A stretch of DNA of 64,000 nt from Allobosea sp. 47.2.35 (GTDB lineage: Bacteria > Pseudomonadota > Alphaproteobacteria > Rhizobiales > Beijerinckiaceae). Location: the NCBI RefSeq assembly GCF_024655635.1, contig NZ_JANLGI010000017.1, forward strand, positions 1 to 64,000, read 5' to 3'. Below, in pieces: positions 43,120-52,775 of this stretch. Below the pieces are notes generated by a model, which saw nothing but the letters and a program-made list of their open reading frames with translations, was not told the origin of the DNA and searched no databases. A program made the translations under genes and the position numbers. Each line of letters begins with the position of its first letter. Positions within the stretch are counted from its first letter, which is position 1.

Positions 43120-44466
43120 CTAGATGCCCCGCACCCGCGGCCGGGCCTTCGGCGCCAGCATCAGATGGGTCAGCGCCCAGACGAGTGCGTCGAGCCGGTC
43201 CGGCGAGCGGCCGGTTTCGAGGCCGCGCGGCCCGAAGGCACACATCTCGTCCTCGAGCGCGGGAAAGGCCCCGGCATGGCGCACGCGTCCCTGTGCATAG
43301 AGCGCGGCGACCGGCTCGGCGCGCAGATACTTGCCGCGCGTCGCCCGCACGGAGACCACGGGCACGCCGGCATCGACCTCGCGGATGATGCTCTCGACCA
43401 TCTCGCCGCCCTGGTTGACCTCGACGACGAGCGCATCCGCCTCGTGGCGACGATAGAGCGTGACCGCCCTCTCCGCCCATTCCTGCGGTCGCGCGCCGGC
43501 CAAGGTCGCGTCCTCCAGCACATGGCCGACACCGTCATGATCGAGGCCGGCGACGACGAGCCCGCACCGATCCGCCCGCTGCGAAGAGGTCGCGGGAGGA
43601 TCGACGGCAACCGCGATGCGGGCGAGCGCGGGCGTCTTGGGCTCGCGTGCCGCCTCGATCATGGCCCGCGTCCAGAGCGCGTCCGGGCTTTCCTCGACGA
43701 TCTCGCCGTCGAGCTCCTGTCGGCCGAGCCGCGTGCCGCCGTAGGTCTGCGTGACCGTGCGGACGAACTCGGCGGCGAGGTTGTAGCGGTTGTCCTGCGT
43801 CCGCGCCCGGCTTACCGCGACATGAGGTTCGACCAGCAGGCGCTTCACCAATGGCAGCGGACGAGGCGTCGTCGTCACGACCTGGCGGGGATGGTCGCCA
43901 AGGCGCAGACCGAATTGCAGCATATCCCAGCACTCCCCGAGGTTCGGCCATTTCGCCAGCTCATCGGACCAGGCGGCGCCGAATTGCGGGCCGCGCAGGC
44001 CCTCCGGGTCTTCAGCGGTGAAGACCTGCGCGATCGCGCCGTTCGTCCACTGCAGACGGCGCAGCGAGGGCTGCCAGACCGGGCGCTCCCAGCGGTTGTG
44101 AATCGATAGCAACCCGGAGACGCCCTCGATCATCACGTCGCGGACCTGTCCTTGCGTCTCGCCAACGAGGGCGATCCGCTCTGTCGGCATATCCGCGAAG
44201 GGCGGGTGGCCCAGCGCCATGCCCCTGACCCATTCGGCGCCAGTGCGGGTCTTGCCGGCGCCGCGCCCGCCCAGCACCAGCCAGATCGGCTTCAGCGGTT
44301 CGGGCGGCAATTGATCGGGGCGCGCCCAGATCTCCCAGGTGCTGCGAATGAGCTCGACGTCATCCGCCGTCGCCGTCGGCATCAGCTTCTTGAGGATTCT
44401 CACGCGCGTCCTGAGCGGCCAGCGCTTCAAGACGTCGAGCAAGATCCTGACGGAGCTGTGCGACAT
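43120..44466 (-). CDS. GTA gp2-like terminase large subunit
   Basis: About 448 aa from the ATG at 44466. The ATPase domain has Walker A GGRGAGKTRTG and Walker B region GAAWSDEL; the nuclease domain has Asp residues in AVAVDPP and SPDRLDALVWAL. It packages host DNA into GTA heads. The start is uncertain: ATGs at 44496 and 44382 are also in frame, and every choice overlaps gp1. The helical segment from 44466 (ILLDVLKRW, then IRSTWEIWARPDQLPP) fits the family N-terminus best. Confidence 0.9.
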   Translation of the reverse strand: MSHSSVRILLDVLKRWPLRTRVRILKKLMPTATADDVELIRSTWEIWARPDQLPPEPLKPIWLVLGGRGAGKTRTGAEWVRGMALGHPPFADMPTERIALVGETQGQVRDVMIEGVSGLLSIHNRWERPVWQPSLRRLQWTNGAIAQVFTAEDPEGLRGPQFGAAWSDELAKWPNLGECWDMLQFGLRLGDHPRQVVTTTPRPLPLVKRLLVEPHVAVSRARTQDNRYNLAAEFVRTVTQTYGGTRLGRQELDGEIVEESPDALWTRAMIEAAREPKTPALARIAVAVDPPATSSQRADRCGLVVAGLDHDGVGHVLEDATLAGARPQEWAERAVTLYRRHEADALVVEVNQGGEMVESIIREVDAGVPVVSVRATRGKYLRAEPVAALYAQGRVRHAGAFPALEDEMCAFGPRGLETGRSPDRLDALVWALTHLMLAPKARPRVRGI

Positions 44467-44761
44467 GTCGCAGATCGTCGGCAGCGGAAGGGTCATCCGA
44501 GCGCTTGTCCTTCCTCGTGGCAGGGGGCTCCTCGATCGCGACCAGCTCGCGCACGGTGCGGGCGAGCACGGCGAGCGCCTTGGCGTCGGCCTCGCTCGCG
44601 GTCGTGCCCTTCGGCAGGTCGGCGAGATGCTCCTCATGCGTGTCGATCTGGCGCTTGGCGGCGCGCCAGAGCTGGCCCACCACCGCCTTGCGCGAGATCG
44701 CTTTCCGTTTGGATTTCAGCCCTGCAGCCAGCTGCGGCGTTGTCTCGTCCTCTTCGGCCAT
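44360..44761 (-). CDS. GTA gp1-like protein (small terminase homologue)
   Basis: 133 aa. Helical protein with a basic helix near the N-terminus (LKSKRKAISRKAVVGQLWRAAKRQIDTHEEHL) and a second helix (DAKALAVLARTVRELVAIEE), then an acidic C-terminus. Position and layout match GTA gp1, the small terminase of RcGTA. First gene of the cluster, downstream of a promoter and hairpin. It overlaps the terminase frame. Confidence 0.8.
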   Translation of the reverse strand: MAEEDETTPQLAAGLKSKRKAISRKAVVGQLWRAAKRQIDTHEEHLADLPKGTTASEADAKALAVLARTVRELVAIEEPPATRKDKRSDDPSAADDLRHVAQLRQDLARRLEALAAQDARENPQEADADGDGG

Positions 44762-44785
44762 CGCATCCTTCCCGATGAAGGCACG

Positions 44786-44818
44786 AAAAAGCCGCCGGCT
44801 GGGGAGCGCGGCGGCTTC
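44786..44818 (-). terminator. Hairpin terminator between GTA promoter and gp1
   Basis: On the minus strand AAGCCGCC pairs with GGCGGCTT around a GC-rich loop, followed by TTTTT: a standard rho-independent terminator. It lies downstream of the promoter at 44848-44876 and 25 bp before gp1, so it may attenuate GTA expression as well as end the LOG/M20 transcript. Flanking CACGAAA and TTTCGTG could extend the stem. Confidence 0.75.
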
Positions 44819-44847
44819 GTTCGGGCAGATTTCGTGAGCGTTCCTGA

Positions 44848-44876
44848 TCTCTACCGGATCAGCGCGACGATGTCAA
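44848..44876 (-). promoter_or_regulatory. Predicted sigma-70 promoter for the GTA cluster
   Basis: On the minus strand TTGACA (44876-44871) is followed by 17 nt and TAGAGA (44853-44848). The -35 is perfect and the spacing ideal. It lies between the LOG gene stop and gp1 and is the only good promoter found in that gap. Confidence 0.6.
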
Positions 44877-44919
44877 GGACAAAATTCCTACAATCCTGAG
44901 ATGTATCGCGTGACCGGTA

Positions 44920-45501
44920 TCAGGCCTGCTCCTTCTCGATCCACTTATAGGTCGCAGCCGGGACGTAGTTCTGCATCCGGTCGAGCAGCGTCGCCGGCTC
45001 GGTGTCGGTCATCGCCATCGCCCGGTGGTTCTGCTTGAGGAAACCGGCCTCGACGGTGCGGTCGAGGAAGGTCGCCAGCGGATCGTAGAAGCCGGCGACA
45101 TTGAGCAGGCCGAGCGGCTTGGCGTGAATGCCGAGCTGGCCCCAGGTCCAGATCTCGAACAGTTCCTCGAAGGTGCCGATGCCGCCGGGCATGGCGATGA
45201 AGCCGTCCGAGAGTTCGGCCATGCGCGCCTTGCGGGTGTGCATGGTGTCGACGACCTCGAGCCGGGTCAGCCCGACATGGCCGACCTCCTTGTCCCTCAG
45301 CGCCTTGGGGATGACACCGTGGACCTCGCCGCCGGCCTCCATCGCCGCATTGGCGACGATGCCCATCAGGCCGACCGCGCCGCCGCCATAAACCAGCGTC
45401 AGGCCGCGCCGGACGATCTCCGCGCCCATGGCGCGGGCACCCGCCGCATAGACGGGGTCATTGCCGGGATTGGAACCGCAGAAAACACAGACAGATTTCA
45501 T
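44920..45501 (-). CDS. LOG family protein (nucleoside 5'-monophosphate phosphoribohydrolase-like)
   Basis: 193 aa Rossmann-like protein of the TIGR00730 family. The signature PGGIGTFEE is present, with the upstream GGGAVGLMG loop and the Arg/Lys of [12 protein letters not shown] enzymes release the base from cytokinin ribotides or AMP-like nucleotides; the bacterial substrate is often unknown. Its ATG overlaps the M20 peptidase stop by 4 nt. Confidence 0.92.
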   Translation of the reverse strand: MKSVCVFCGSNPGNDPVYAAGARAMGAEIVRRGLTLVYGGGAVGLMGIVANAAMEAGGEVHGVIPKALRDKEVGHVGLTRLEVVDTMHTRKARMAELSDGFIAMPGGIGTFEELFEIWTWGQLGIHAKPLGLLNVAGFYDPLATFLDRTVEAGFLKQNHRAMAMTDTEPATLLDRMQNYVPAATYKWIEKEQA

Positions 45502-46880
45502 GAACCGAGAGCTTGCAAGATGCGGGCCCAGGAGCGCTGGCCCTTGTGGAAGGAAGACAGGTCGTATTTCTCGTTGGGCGAATGAACGCGGTCATCGTCG
45601 AGGCCGAAACCGACGAAGAGCGTGTCGATGCCGAGCGTGCGCTTGAAATCGCCGCCGACCGGGATCGAGCCGCCGCTGCCGATCGAGACGACACGCCCGC
45701 CCCATTCCTCAGCAAGCGCGACGCGTGCCTTCTGGAGCACCGGCGAATCGACCGGCACGGCGAGTGCCGGCGAGCCGGAATGGCTGATGAACTCGGCCGT
45801 CATGTCCTCGGGCAGGCGCTCGCGGATGAACTGGTGGAAGGCGGCGGCGATCTTGGCCGGGTCCTGATCGCCGACGAGGCGGAACGAGACCTTGGCCGAG
45901 GCCTGGCCCGGAATGACCGTCTTGCTGCCCTCCCCAGTATAGCCGCCCCAGATGCCGTTGACGTCGCAGGTCGGGCGCGACTGGATCTGCTCGATCAGCA
46001 TCCGGCCCTTCTCGCCGATCGAGTGCTTCAAGCCCACCTGGCCGAGGAATTCCTTCTCGGTCAGGTTGAGATCGGCCCACTCGGCCTTCTGGGCATTGGT
46101 CGGCTCGTGCACGCCCTCGTAGAAGCCGGGAATGGTGATGCGGCCGGTCTCGTCATGGATCTCGCCGAGAATACGCGCGAGGAGATGGATCGGGTTGGCG
46201 GCCGCGCCGCCGAACAGGCCGGAATGCAGGTCGCGATCGGCTGCCGTCAGCGTGACCTCCTGATAGACCATGCCGCGCAGCGTCGAGGTGATCAGCGGGG
46301 TCTCGCGGTCCCACATGCCGGTGTCGCAGACGAGCGCGTAGTCCGCCTTCAGCTCGGCGGCATTGGCCTTGATGTAGCCGGGAAGATTGACCGAGCCCGA
46401 CTCCTCCTCGCCCTCGACGAGGATGGTCAAGCCGATCGGCAAGTCGCCAGTCTCGGCCAGCGTCGCACGAACCGCCTCGATGAAGGTCATCACCTGGCCC
46501 TTGTCGTCGCAGGCGCCCCGCGCCGAGATGATCTTGCGGCCGGGCTCCAGCTCGCGGACCATCGGCTTGAACGGATCGGTGTCCCAGAGGCTGACGGGGT
46601 CGACCGGCTGGACGTCGTAGTGGCCGTAGAACAACGCGTGCGGCGCACCCGGCTTGGGGCGATGGGCGAGGACGACAGGATGCCCGCCGGTCTCGCGCAG
46701 TTCGGCCTTGAAGCCGAGCTCTTCCAGATCGGCCCGCAGCCATTCGGCGGCGGCGCGGGTCTGCGCATTGAAGGCCGGATCGGTGCCGATCGAGGGGATT
46801 TCGAGCCAGGTGGAGAGACGGTCGAGCGAGGCGTCGAGCCCGTCGTCGAGACGGGCGAGAATGGCGGGAAGCTTGGTCAT
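45498..46880 (-). CDS. M20 family metallopeptidase (dipeptidase)
   Basis: About 460 aa. Zinc ligands and catalytic residues are in [11 protein letters not shown] (His, Asp), [10 protein letters not shown] (bridging Asp), EGEEESGS (Glu pair) and CDTGMWD (Asp); a dimerisation domain lies between. ArgE/DapE/carnosinase-type cytosolic dipeptidase or deacylase. The frame extends upstream, but the start [14 protein letters not shown] at 46880 fits family N-termini. A nearby ATG at 46889 is possible. Translationally coupled to the LOG gene. Confidence 0.9.
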   Translation of the reverse strand: MTKLPAILARLDDGLDASLDRLSTWLEIPSIGTDPAFNAQTRAAAEWLRADLEELGFKAELRETGGHPVVLAHRPKPGAPHALFYGHYDVQPVDPVSLWDTDPFKPMVRELEPGRKIISARGACDDKGQVMTFIEAVRATLAETGDLPIGLTILVEGEEESGSVNLPGYIKANAAELKADYALVCDTGMWDRETPLITSTLRGMVYQEVTLTAADRDLHSGLFGGAAANPIHLLARILGEIHDETGRITIPGFYEGVHEPTNAQKAEWADLNLTEKEFLGQVGLKHSIGEKGRMLIEQIQSRPTCDVNGIWGGYTGEGSKTVIPGQASAKVSFRLVGDQDPAKIAAAFHQFIRERLPEDMTAEFISHSGSPALAVPVDSPVLQKARVALAEEWGGRVVSIGSGGSIPVGGDFKRTLGIDTLFVGFGLDDDRVHSPNEKYDLSSFHKGQRSWARILQALGS

Positions 46881-46988
46881 GGCAGCCATCGGATGCGATT
46901 CAGATGACGGCATCATGGCAAGGCTAGGTGCAGGCGTCAGCCCATGTTCACGCATGCCGGACAAGCCTCGCCTGCCCGACCAAGCGCT

Positions 46989-47009
46989 AGTTGCTAACCA
47001 TTCGCAACT
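46989..47009. promoter_or_regulatory. Mur/Fur-like operator dyad upstream of mntH
   Basis: AGTTGC, 9 nt, GCAACT: a perfect 6-bp inverted repeat immediately before a TTGACA -35 box (47013-47018). Mur/Fur proteins of alphaproteobacteria bind GC-flanked dyads of similar type at Mn transporter genes. Binding is inferred. Confidence 0.5.
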
Positions 47010-47012
47010 GCA

Positions 47013-47039
47013 TTGACATGCGCACCCGGAGCCTATACC
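47013..47039 (+). promoter_or_regulatory. Candidate mntH promoter
   Basis: TTGACA, 15 nt, TATACC. The spacing is short, so activity is uncertain, but the -35 is perfect and the position just after the dyad and 33 bp before the ATG is sensible. Confidence 0.4.
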
Positions 47040-47071
47040 GCTTATTGCAATCAAGTCGCCAAGGCCTTGCC

Positions 47072-48415
47072 ATGTCGGAGAGTTCCACGGAATCCGCCTC
47101 CATCTGGCTTCGATCGCGTGGCGAACCTTCGCTGACGGATGTCTTCCGCACCATCAAGGTGGCTCCGACTTCGTCGAACTGGCGCAAGTTCCTTGCCTTC
47201 TTCGGGCCGGGCTATCTCGTCGCCGTCGGCTACATGGACCCGGGCAACTGGGCGACCTCGCTCGCAGGCGGTGCCCAGTACGGCTACACGCTTCTCGTCG
47301 TCGCGCTGATCTCCAACCTGATGGCGATCACCCTGCAATCGCTCTGCGCGCGGCTCGCCATCGCCTCCGGCCGCGACCTCGCCCAGGCCTGCCGCGACGC
47401 CTATCCGCCCTATATGGCCTGGCCGCTCTGGCTGCTCGCCGAGCTTGCGATCTGCGCGACCGATCTGGCCGAGGTGATCGGCACCGCAATCGGCCTCAAC
47501 CTGCTCTTCGGCATCCCGCTGGAAATCGGCGTCCTGATCACCGCCTTCGACGTCTTCGTTATCCTGTGGCTCCAGACGCGCGGCTTCCGCTGGATCGAAG
47601 CCTTCATCATCACGCTGCTCGTTGTCATCGCGGTGTGCTTCGGCTTCCAGATCGCGTTGGCCGATCCGAACTGGGGCGAAGTCATCCGCGGCTTCGCGCC
47701 GACGACCGAGATCGTGACCAACCCGAACATGCTCTACATCGCGCTCGGCATCATCGGCGCGACAGTTATGCCGCATAACCTCTACCTGCATTCCGGCATC
47801 GTGCAGACCCGCGCCTATGGCGAGACTGTGCAGGAGAAGCGCGAGGCGCTGAAATTCGCGACGATCGATTCCACCGTCGCGCTATGCTTCGCACTCTTCA
47901 TCAACGCCTCGATCCTGATCCTGGCCGCCGCGACCTTCCACAAGACCGGCCACACCAACGTCGCCGAACTCGGCCGGGCGCAGGAACTGCTGCAGCCTCT
48001 GCTCGGCGCCTCGATTGCACCGACGCTCTTCGCCATCGCGTTGCTCTGCTGCGGCCTGAACTCGACGGTGACCGCGACGATGGCCGGCCAGATCGTGATG
48101 GAAGGCTTCCTGCGCATCCGCCTGGCCGCCTGGATGCGGCGGCTGGTGACACGCCTCGTCGCCATCGTACCGGCGATTGCGGTGACGATGATCTATGGCG
48201 AGGGGCAGACGGCCAAGCTCCTGATCCTGAGCCAGGTCATCCTCAGCCTGCAATTGCCCTTTGCGGTGGTGCCGCTGGTTATGTTCACCGCGTCGAAGAC
48301 CAAGATGGGCGCGCTCGTCGCTCCGCGCTGGCTCAGCCTGACCGCGGCCATCATCGCCGCGATCATCATCGCGCTGAACCTCAAGCTGCTCTACGACTTC
48401 GCGACGGGTGCATGA
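47072..48415 (+). CDS. mntH: Nramp family divalent metal transporter
   Basis: About 447 aa from the ATG at 47072. Eleven to twelve membrane helices. The metal site is visible as DPGN in [11 protein letters not shown] (helix 1) and MPH in [12 protein letters not shown] (helix 6), both hallmarks of proton-coupled Mn(II) importers. The frame is open from 46991, but that part is the regulatory region. The upstream dyad suggests manganese or iron control. Confidence 0.94.
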   Translation: MSESSTESASIWLRSRGEPSLTDVFRTIKVAPTSSNWRKFLAFFGPGYLVAVGYMDPGNWATSLAGGAQYGYTLLVVALISNLMAITLQSLCARLAIASGRDLAQACRDAYPPYMAWPLWLLAELAICATDLAEVIGTAIGLNLLFGIPLEIGVLITAFDVFVILWLQTRGFRWIEAFIITLLVVIAVCFGFQIALADPNWGEVIRGFAPTTEIVTNPNMLYIALGIIGATVMPHNLYLHSGIVQTRAYGETVQEKREALKFATIDSTVALCFALFINASILILAAATFHKTGHTNVAELGRAQELLQPLLGASIAPTLFAIALLCCGLNSTVTATMAGQIVMEGFLRIRLAAWMRRLVTRLVAIVPAIAVTMIYGEGQTAKLLILSQVILSLQLPFAVVPLVMFTASKTKMGALVAPRWLSLTAAIIAAIIIALNLKLLYDFATGA

Positions 48416-48425
48416 CCACCCGCCG

Positions 48426-48516
48426 TCACGCTCGGGCTTGACCTGAGCAGCTCGCAAACCAGTGCCTTCTCGTCACGAGATTCTTCGGTCTTCGCTTCGC
48501 TCCGCCCGAGAATGAT
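48426..48516. repeat. Dispersed palindromic repeat between mntH and the HerA-like gene
   Basis: CTCGGGCTTGACCTGAG forms a small hairpin of the alphaproteobacterial REP type; a second inverted repeat (ATTCTTCGG / CCCGAGAAT) follows. It fills the gap between convergent genes. Confidence 0.5.
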
Positions 48517-48530
48517 GCCGTGAGCAGCCT

Positions 48531-50075
48531 TCAGCGTTTTCCGCCCGACATCGACCCGAGAATCCCCCGCAGGATCGCCGTGCCGACCTGCCGGCCGATC
48601 GAGGTCGCGGCCGAGCGGGCGGCCGAGGTGATGATCTTCTCGGCCATGCTCTGCGGCAGCGGGCCGCCGCGCGAGCCTGGCCCGGTCTTCGGGCGCTGCT
48701 GGGGGGCGCCGCCGCCGAGCCAGCCGCCGATCGTATCGAGGATGCCGCCGCCCCCACCATCCGCCGAGGCCTCGACCGGCGAACCGTCCGGATTGAGGTT
48801 CTTGCGCGCCAGCAAGATCTCATAGGCCGACTCGCGGTCGAGCATGGTCTCGTATTTGCCCTTCCCCGGGGACGCGTTGATCGCCTGCTGGCGCTGCTGC
48901 GGCGAGCAGGGGCCGACCTGCGCCATCGGCGGCGCGATCAGGGCGCGCTCGACCATCTCGGGCGAGCCCTTGCCTTCCAGCATCGAGACCAGCGCCTCGC
49001 CGACCGCGAGCTGGCTGATCGCCTCCTCGGTCTTGATCTTCGGGTTCTGGCGGAAGGTCTCGGCGGCGGCGCGCACCGCCTTCTGGTCGCGCGGGGTGAA
49101 GGCGCGCAGCGCGTGCTGGACGCGGTTGCCGAGCTGGGCCAGCACCGTATCGGGGATATCGAGCGGGTTCTGCGTGACGAAATAGACGCCGACACCCTTC
49201 GAGCGGATCAGGCGCACGACCTGCTCGACTGCCGTCAGCAGAGCCTTCGGCGCGCCGTTGAAGAGCAGATGCGCCTCGTCGAAGAAGAAGACGAGCTTCG
49301 GCTTGTCGAGATCGCCGACCTCGGGCAACTGCTCGAACAGCTCCGAGAGCAGCCAGAGCAGGAAGGTCGCGTAAAGCCGCGGATTGTTCATCAGCTTGTC
49401 GGCGGCGAGGATGTTGACGATGCCGCGGCCGTCGCGATCCGTCTTCATCAGGTCGTTGATGTCGAGCGCCGGCTCGCCGAAGAAGAGATCGCCCTTCTGG
49501 TTTTCCAGCACCAGCAGCGCGCGCTGGATCGTGCCGACCGTTGTCGCACTGACGTTGCCGTATTTCGTCGTCAGATCCTTCGCATTGTCCGCGATGAAGG
49601 TCAGGATCGCGCGCAGGTCCTTGAGATCGAGCAGCAGGAGCTTCTGCTCGTCGGCGATGCGGAAGGCGATGTTGAGCACGCCCTCCTGCGTATCATTGAG
49701 ATCGAGCAAGCGCGCCAGCAGCAGCGGACCCATCTCGGAAATGGTGGCACGGACCGGGTGGCCCTGCTCGCCGAACACGTCCCAGAAGACGGTGGTGAAC
49801 TGGTCCGGCTCGTATTTCAGGCCGAGTTCCTTGGCCCGGTTGACGAAGGGCGGCTTGGAATCGCCGGGTGCGACGATGCCGGAGAGATCGCCCTTGATAT
49901 CGGCCGCGAAGACCGGGACGCCGTTGCGCGCGAAGCCCTCGGCCATGACCTGCAGCGTCACGGTCTTGCCGGTACCCGTCGCGCCGGTGACTAGCCCATG
50001 GCGATTGGCGAGTTTCAGCAAGAGGTTTTCAGGCTTGCCGCTCTTGCCGATCAGAATCGCGCCGTCATTCGCCAT
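48531..50075 (-). CDS. DUF853 / HerA-like ATPase (YjgR family)
   Basis: 514 aa. Walker A in TGATGTGKTVTLQ near residue 35, Walker B in LVFFFDEAHLLF, and further conserved parts VYFVTQNPLDIPD and LGNRVQHALRAFTPRD. The C-terminus is Gly/Pro-rich, then a short amphipathic helix. The family is related to HerA/FtsK ATPases; its function in bacteria is unclear. Divergent from a small glycine-rich protein gene. Confidence 0.92.
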   Translation of the reverse strand: MANDGAILIGKSGKPENLLLKLANRHGLVTGATGTGKTVTLQVMAEGFARNGVPVFAADIKGDLSGIVAPGDSKPPFVNRAKELGLKYEPDQFTTVFWDVFGEQGHPVRATISEMGPLLLARLLDLNDTQEGVLNIAFRIADEQKLLLLDLKDLRAILTFIADNAKDLTTKYGNVSATTVGTIQRALLVLENQKGDLFFGEPALDINDLMKTDRDGRGIVNILAADKLMNNPRLYATFLLWLLSELFEQLPEVGDLDKPKLVFFFDEAHLLFNGAPKALLTAVEQVVRLIRSKGVGVYFVTQNPLDIPDTVLAQLGNRVQHALRAFTPRDQKAVRAAAETFRQNPKIKTEEAISQLAVGEALVSMLEGKGSPEMVERALIAPPMAQVGPCSPQQRQQAINASPGKGKYETMLDRESAYEILLARKNLNPDGSPVEASADGGGGGILDTIGGWLGGGAPQQRPKTGPGSRGGPLPQSMAEKIITSAARSAATSIGRQVGTAILRGILGSMSGGKR

Positions 50076-50233
50076 TGAAATTCGCCCATGAGGTTTGGTG
50101 CCGGTACGGCAAGGGTGTAACCAAACGACGCAGAAGGCGGAAGCCCAATGACCGTTGGAAATGAGATCGTAAATATGTAAACTATTTTTCGAAGGCTTCG
50201 TGACGAAGCCGTTTGGCGAGGGGTTTTAGGTCC

Positions 50234-50620
50234 ATGGAAGAACTGCTCACGCGCGTGGCTGCGGCCGCCGGCATCAACGAAGAGCTCGCCCGCAAGGGCG
50301 TCGGCATCATCCTCGCCTTCCTGCAGAAGGAAGGCCCGGCGGCCGAGATCGGCCAGCTGATGGCGGCCCTGCCGGGCGCGCAGGAGCTTGCCGATGCCGA
50401 AGGCGGCGCCAAGGGTGGCATGCTCGGCGCGATCGGCGGCCTGATGGGCGGTGGCGGCGGCGTGATGGCGCTCGGCGGCCAGCTCATGGGTGCGGGCCTT
50501 TCCATGGGCCAGATCCAGAGCGTCTCGAAGGAAATGTTCGCCGTCGGCCGCGAGAAGGCCGGCGAGGACGCGATGGGCGCCATCGTCGGCGCGATCCCGG
50601 GCCTCGGCCAGTTCGTCTGA
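50234..50620 (+). CDS. Small Gly/Met-rich protein (DUF2267/DUF2780-like)
   Basis: 128 aa from the ATG at 50234. An N-terminal helical region (MEELLTRVAAAAGINEELARKGVGIILAFLQKEGP) resembles DUF2267/DUF2780 proteins; the middle is a glycine-rich hydrophobic stretch (GAIGGLMGGGGGVMALGG) and the C-terminus another helix. Function unknown. An A/T-rich region at about 50150-50200 probably holds its promoter. A clear terminator follows. Confidence 0.75.
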   Translation: MEELLTRVAAAAGINEELARKGVGIILAFLQKEGPAAEIGQLMAALPGAQELADAEGGAKGGMLGAIGGLMGGGGGVMALGGQLMGAGLSMGQIQSVSKEMFAVGREKAGEDAMGAIVGAIPGLGQFV

Positions 50621-50638
50621 TCTCAGCCGAAACACTCG

Positions 50639-50679
50639 AACGCCGCGGTGCCGTCTCAGGATAGCGCCGCGGCGTTTTT
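50639..50679 (+). terminator. Rho-independent terminator
   Basis: A perfect 10-bp stem (AACGCCGCGG / CCGCGGCGTT) with an 18-nt loop followed by a T run, 19 bp after the stop of the small Gly-rich protein gene. Confidence 0.85.
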
Positions 50680-50787
50680 GCATTCTCGCACCTGCCTTGC
50701 GACGAAGTAGGGATGGCGGTGCGCGCGCACCCATGGCAATCAGCACTCCACGGCTGCACACTATGCGGAAGAGGAGTATCGGCGCGC

Positions 50788-52761
50788 ATGAACTCGGCTG
50801 CCCCATCCGACCTTCCCTATCTCGACGCTTTCGCGGCGCCGTCGCATGACGCGTGGCGCGCGGCTGTCGACAAGGTCCTGAAGGGCGCCGATTTCGAGAG
50901 GAAGCTCGTCGGCCGCACCGCCGACGGCATCCGCATCGAGCCGCTCTACCCGGCCGCCGCAGCGCCCCAACGCGCTCTGCGTGCCGAGACCGGGCGCTGG
51001 CATGTCGCCGGCCGGCTCGACCATCCGCAGCCCGGCGAAGCGCGAGCGCTCACCCTCGCCGATCTCGAAGGCGGCGCCGATACTCTTACCATCAGCTTCG
51101 CCGGAGCGCTGGCGGCGCGCGGCTACGGCCTTGTCGCCGACGATGTCGCGACGCTCGATGCTGCACTCCAGGGCGTGATGCTGGACCTGATCCATCTGCG
51201 CCTCGACCCCGCCCCGCAGGGCCGCATCAATGCCCTTTTGCTGGCTGCCCTGATCGAGAAGCGTGGCCATGCGGCGAGCGAGATTTCGGTCTCCTTCGGC
51301 CTCGACCCGATCGGTGTCTTCGCCAGCCGCGGCTCGCTCGCCGCCCCCTGGCCCGAACTCGGCCGCCGGCTTGCGGCGACGATCCGCACGCTGAAGGAGC
51401 GCGGCTTTGCCGGCCCGTTCATCGAGATCGACAGCCGCCCCTATCACGAGGCCGGCGCCAGCGAGGCGCAGGAGTTCGGCGCGATGCTTGCTACGTCGGT
51501 TGCCTATCTGCGCGCGCTCGAAGCACAGGGCCTATCGCTGTCGGAGGCGCGCGATGCACTGGCCTTCACGCTGGTCGCAGATACCGACGAGTTCCTGACG
51601 GTGGCCAAATTCCGCGCCGCGCGCCTGCTCTGGGACCGCATCCAGCAGGCCTGCGGCCTGACGCCGAAGCCGGCTCGCATCCATGCCGAGACGGCGTGGC
51701 GCTCACTGACGAAGCGTGATCCGAACGTCAATCTGCTGCGCGGCACCGTCGCGGCCTTCGCGGCCGGTGTCGGCGGCGCCGATTCGATCGCCGCCCAGCC
51801 CTTCACCGCCGCACTCGGCCTGCCCGATGCCTTCGCGCGCCGTGTCGCCCGCAACACGCAGCTCATCCTGCTCGAAGAGAGCAACCTCTGGCGCGTCGCC
51901 GATCCCGCGGCCGGTGCCGGCGGGTTCGAGACGCTGACGCAGGCATTGTGCGAGCAGGGCTGGCAGGCCTTCCAGGAGATCGAGCGGCAGCGCAGCGGCG
52001 ATCTCGGCGGCATCGTCGCGGCCTTGGTCGATGGTCATATCCAGAAGACGCTCGCCGAACAGCGCGCCGCCCGCGCGAAGGCCGTAGCGACGCGGCGCGA
52101 GCCGATCACCGGAACCAGCGAATTCCCGAATATCCGCGAGGAAGCGGCGAAAGTCCTCGCCATCGCGCCGATCAAGCTCGACGGCAAGCGCGTGCAAGGC
52201 AGCCTCGCGGAACGAAACCAGGGCGAGATCATCCGCTCCTTCGTCGACGGCGCCGGCCGGGCCGATGCGCTGGCCGCACCCGCCGCCGGCTTGCGCGCCG
52301 AGCCCCTGCCCTCGTTGCGGCTGGCGGAGCCGTTCGAGGCCTTGCGCGACAAGGCCGATGCCCAGCCGCAGCGTCCGGTCGTCTTCCTGGCGACGCTCGG
52401 CCCGATCGCCGATTTCACGGCCCGCGCCGGCTTTGCCCGCAACCTGTTCGAGGCAGGCGGCCTCGCAGCCCCCAGCGGAGACGGTTTCGCCAAGGACGGT
52501 GCGACGGATCTCGACGCCCTCGTCGGCGCGTTCCGCGCGTCCGGCGCTAAGCTCGCCTGCCTGTGCGGCTCTGACGCGGCCTATGCCGCCGAAGGCGCTG
52601 CCACAGCCGAGGCGCTAGCCAAGGCTGGCGCGACGGTCTGGCTCGCCGGCCGCCCGGCCGAGACCGAAGCCTTGAACAAGGCCGGCGTGACCTCGTTCAT
52701 CTACATGGGCTGCGACGTGGTCGAGACGCTCACGCGAGCACAAGCCATCGCAAGCGCCTGA
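50788..52761 (+). CDS. mutA: Methylmalonyl-CoA mutase small subunit
   Basis: About 657 aa from the ATG at 50788 with GGAAGAGGAG upstream. TIM-barrel mutase domain ([55 protein letters not shown]) and a degenerate C-terminal cobalamin-binding-like domain that lacks the DxHxxG histidine, as expected for the non-catalytic subunit. It pairs with the large subunit encoded downstream. thiD lies between the two. Confidence 0.92.
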   Translation: MNSAAPSDLPYLDAFAAPSHDAWRAAVDKVLKGADFERKLVGRTADGIRIEPLYPAAAAPQRALRAETGRWHVAGRLDHPQPGEARALTLADLEGGADTLTISFAGALAARGYGLVADDVATLDAALQGVMLDLIHLRLDPAPQGRINALLLAALIEKRGHAASEISVSFGLDPIGVFASRGSLAAPWPELGRRLAATIRTLKERGFAGPFIEIDSRPYHEAGASEAQEFGAMLATSVAYLRALEAQGLSLSEARDALAFTLVADTDEFLTVAKFRAARLLWDRIQQACGLTPKPARIHAETAWRSLTKRDPNVNLLRGTVAAFAAGVGGADSIAAQPFTAALGLPDAFARRVARNTQLILLEESNLWRVADPAAGAGGFETLTQALCEQGWQAFQEIERQRSGDLGGIVAALVDGHIQKTLAEQRAARAKAVATRREPITGTSEFPNIREEAAKVLAIAPIKLDGKRVQGSLAERNQGEIIRSFVDGAGRADALAAPAAGLRAEPLPSLRLAEPFEALRDKADAQPQRPVVFLATLGPIADFTARAGFARNLFEAGGLAAPSGDGFAKDGATDLDALVGAFRASGAKLACLCGSDAAYAAEGAATAEALAKAGATVWLAGRPAETEALNKAGVTSFIYMGCDVVETLTRAQAIASA

Positions 52762-52775
52762 CCGGAGACAAGAGT

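Noticed and set aside
29062..44761. Interpretation as an inducible prophage
   Set aside because: No integrase, excisionase, repressor, replication or lysis genes, and gene content and order equal the RcGTA cluster.
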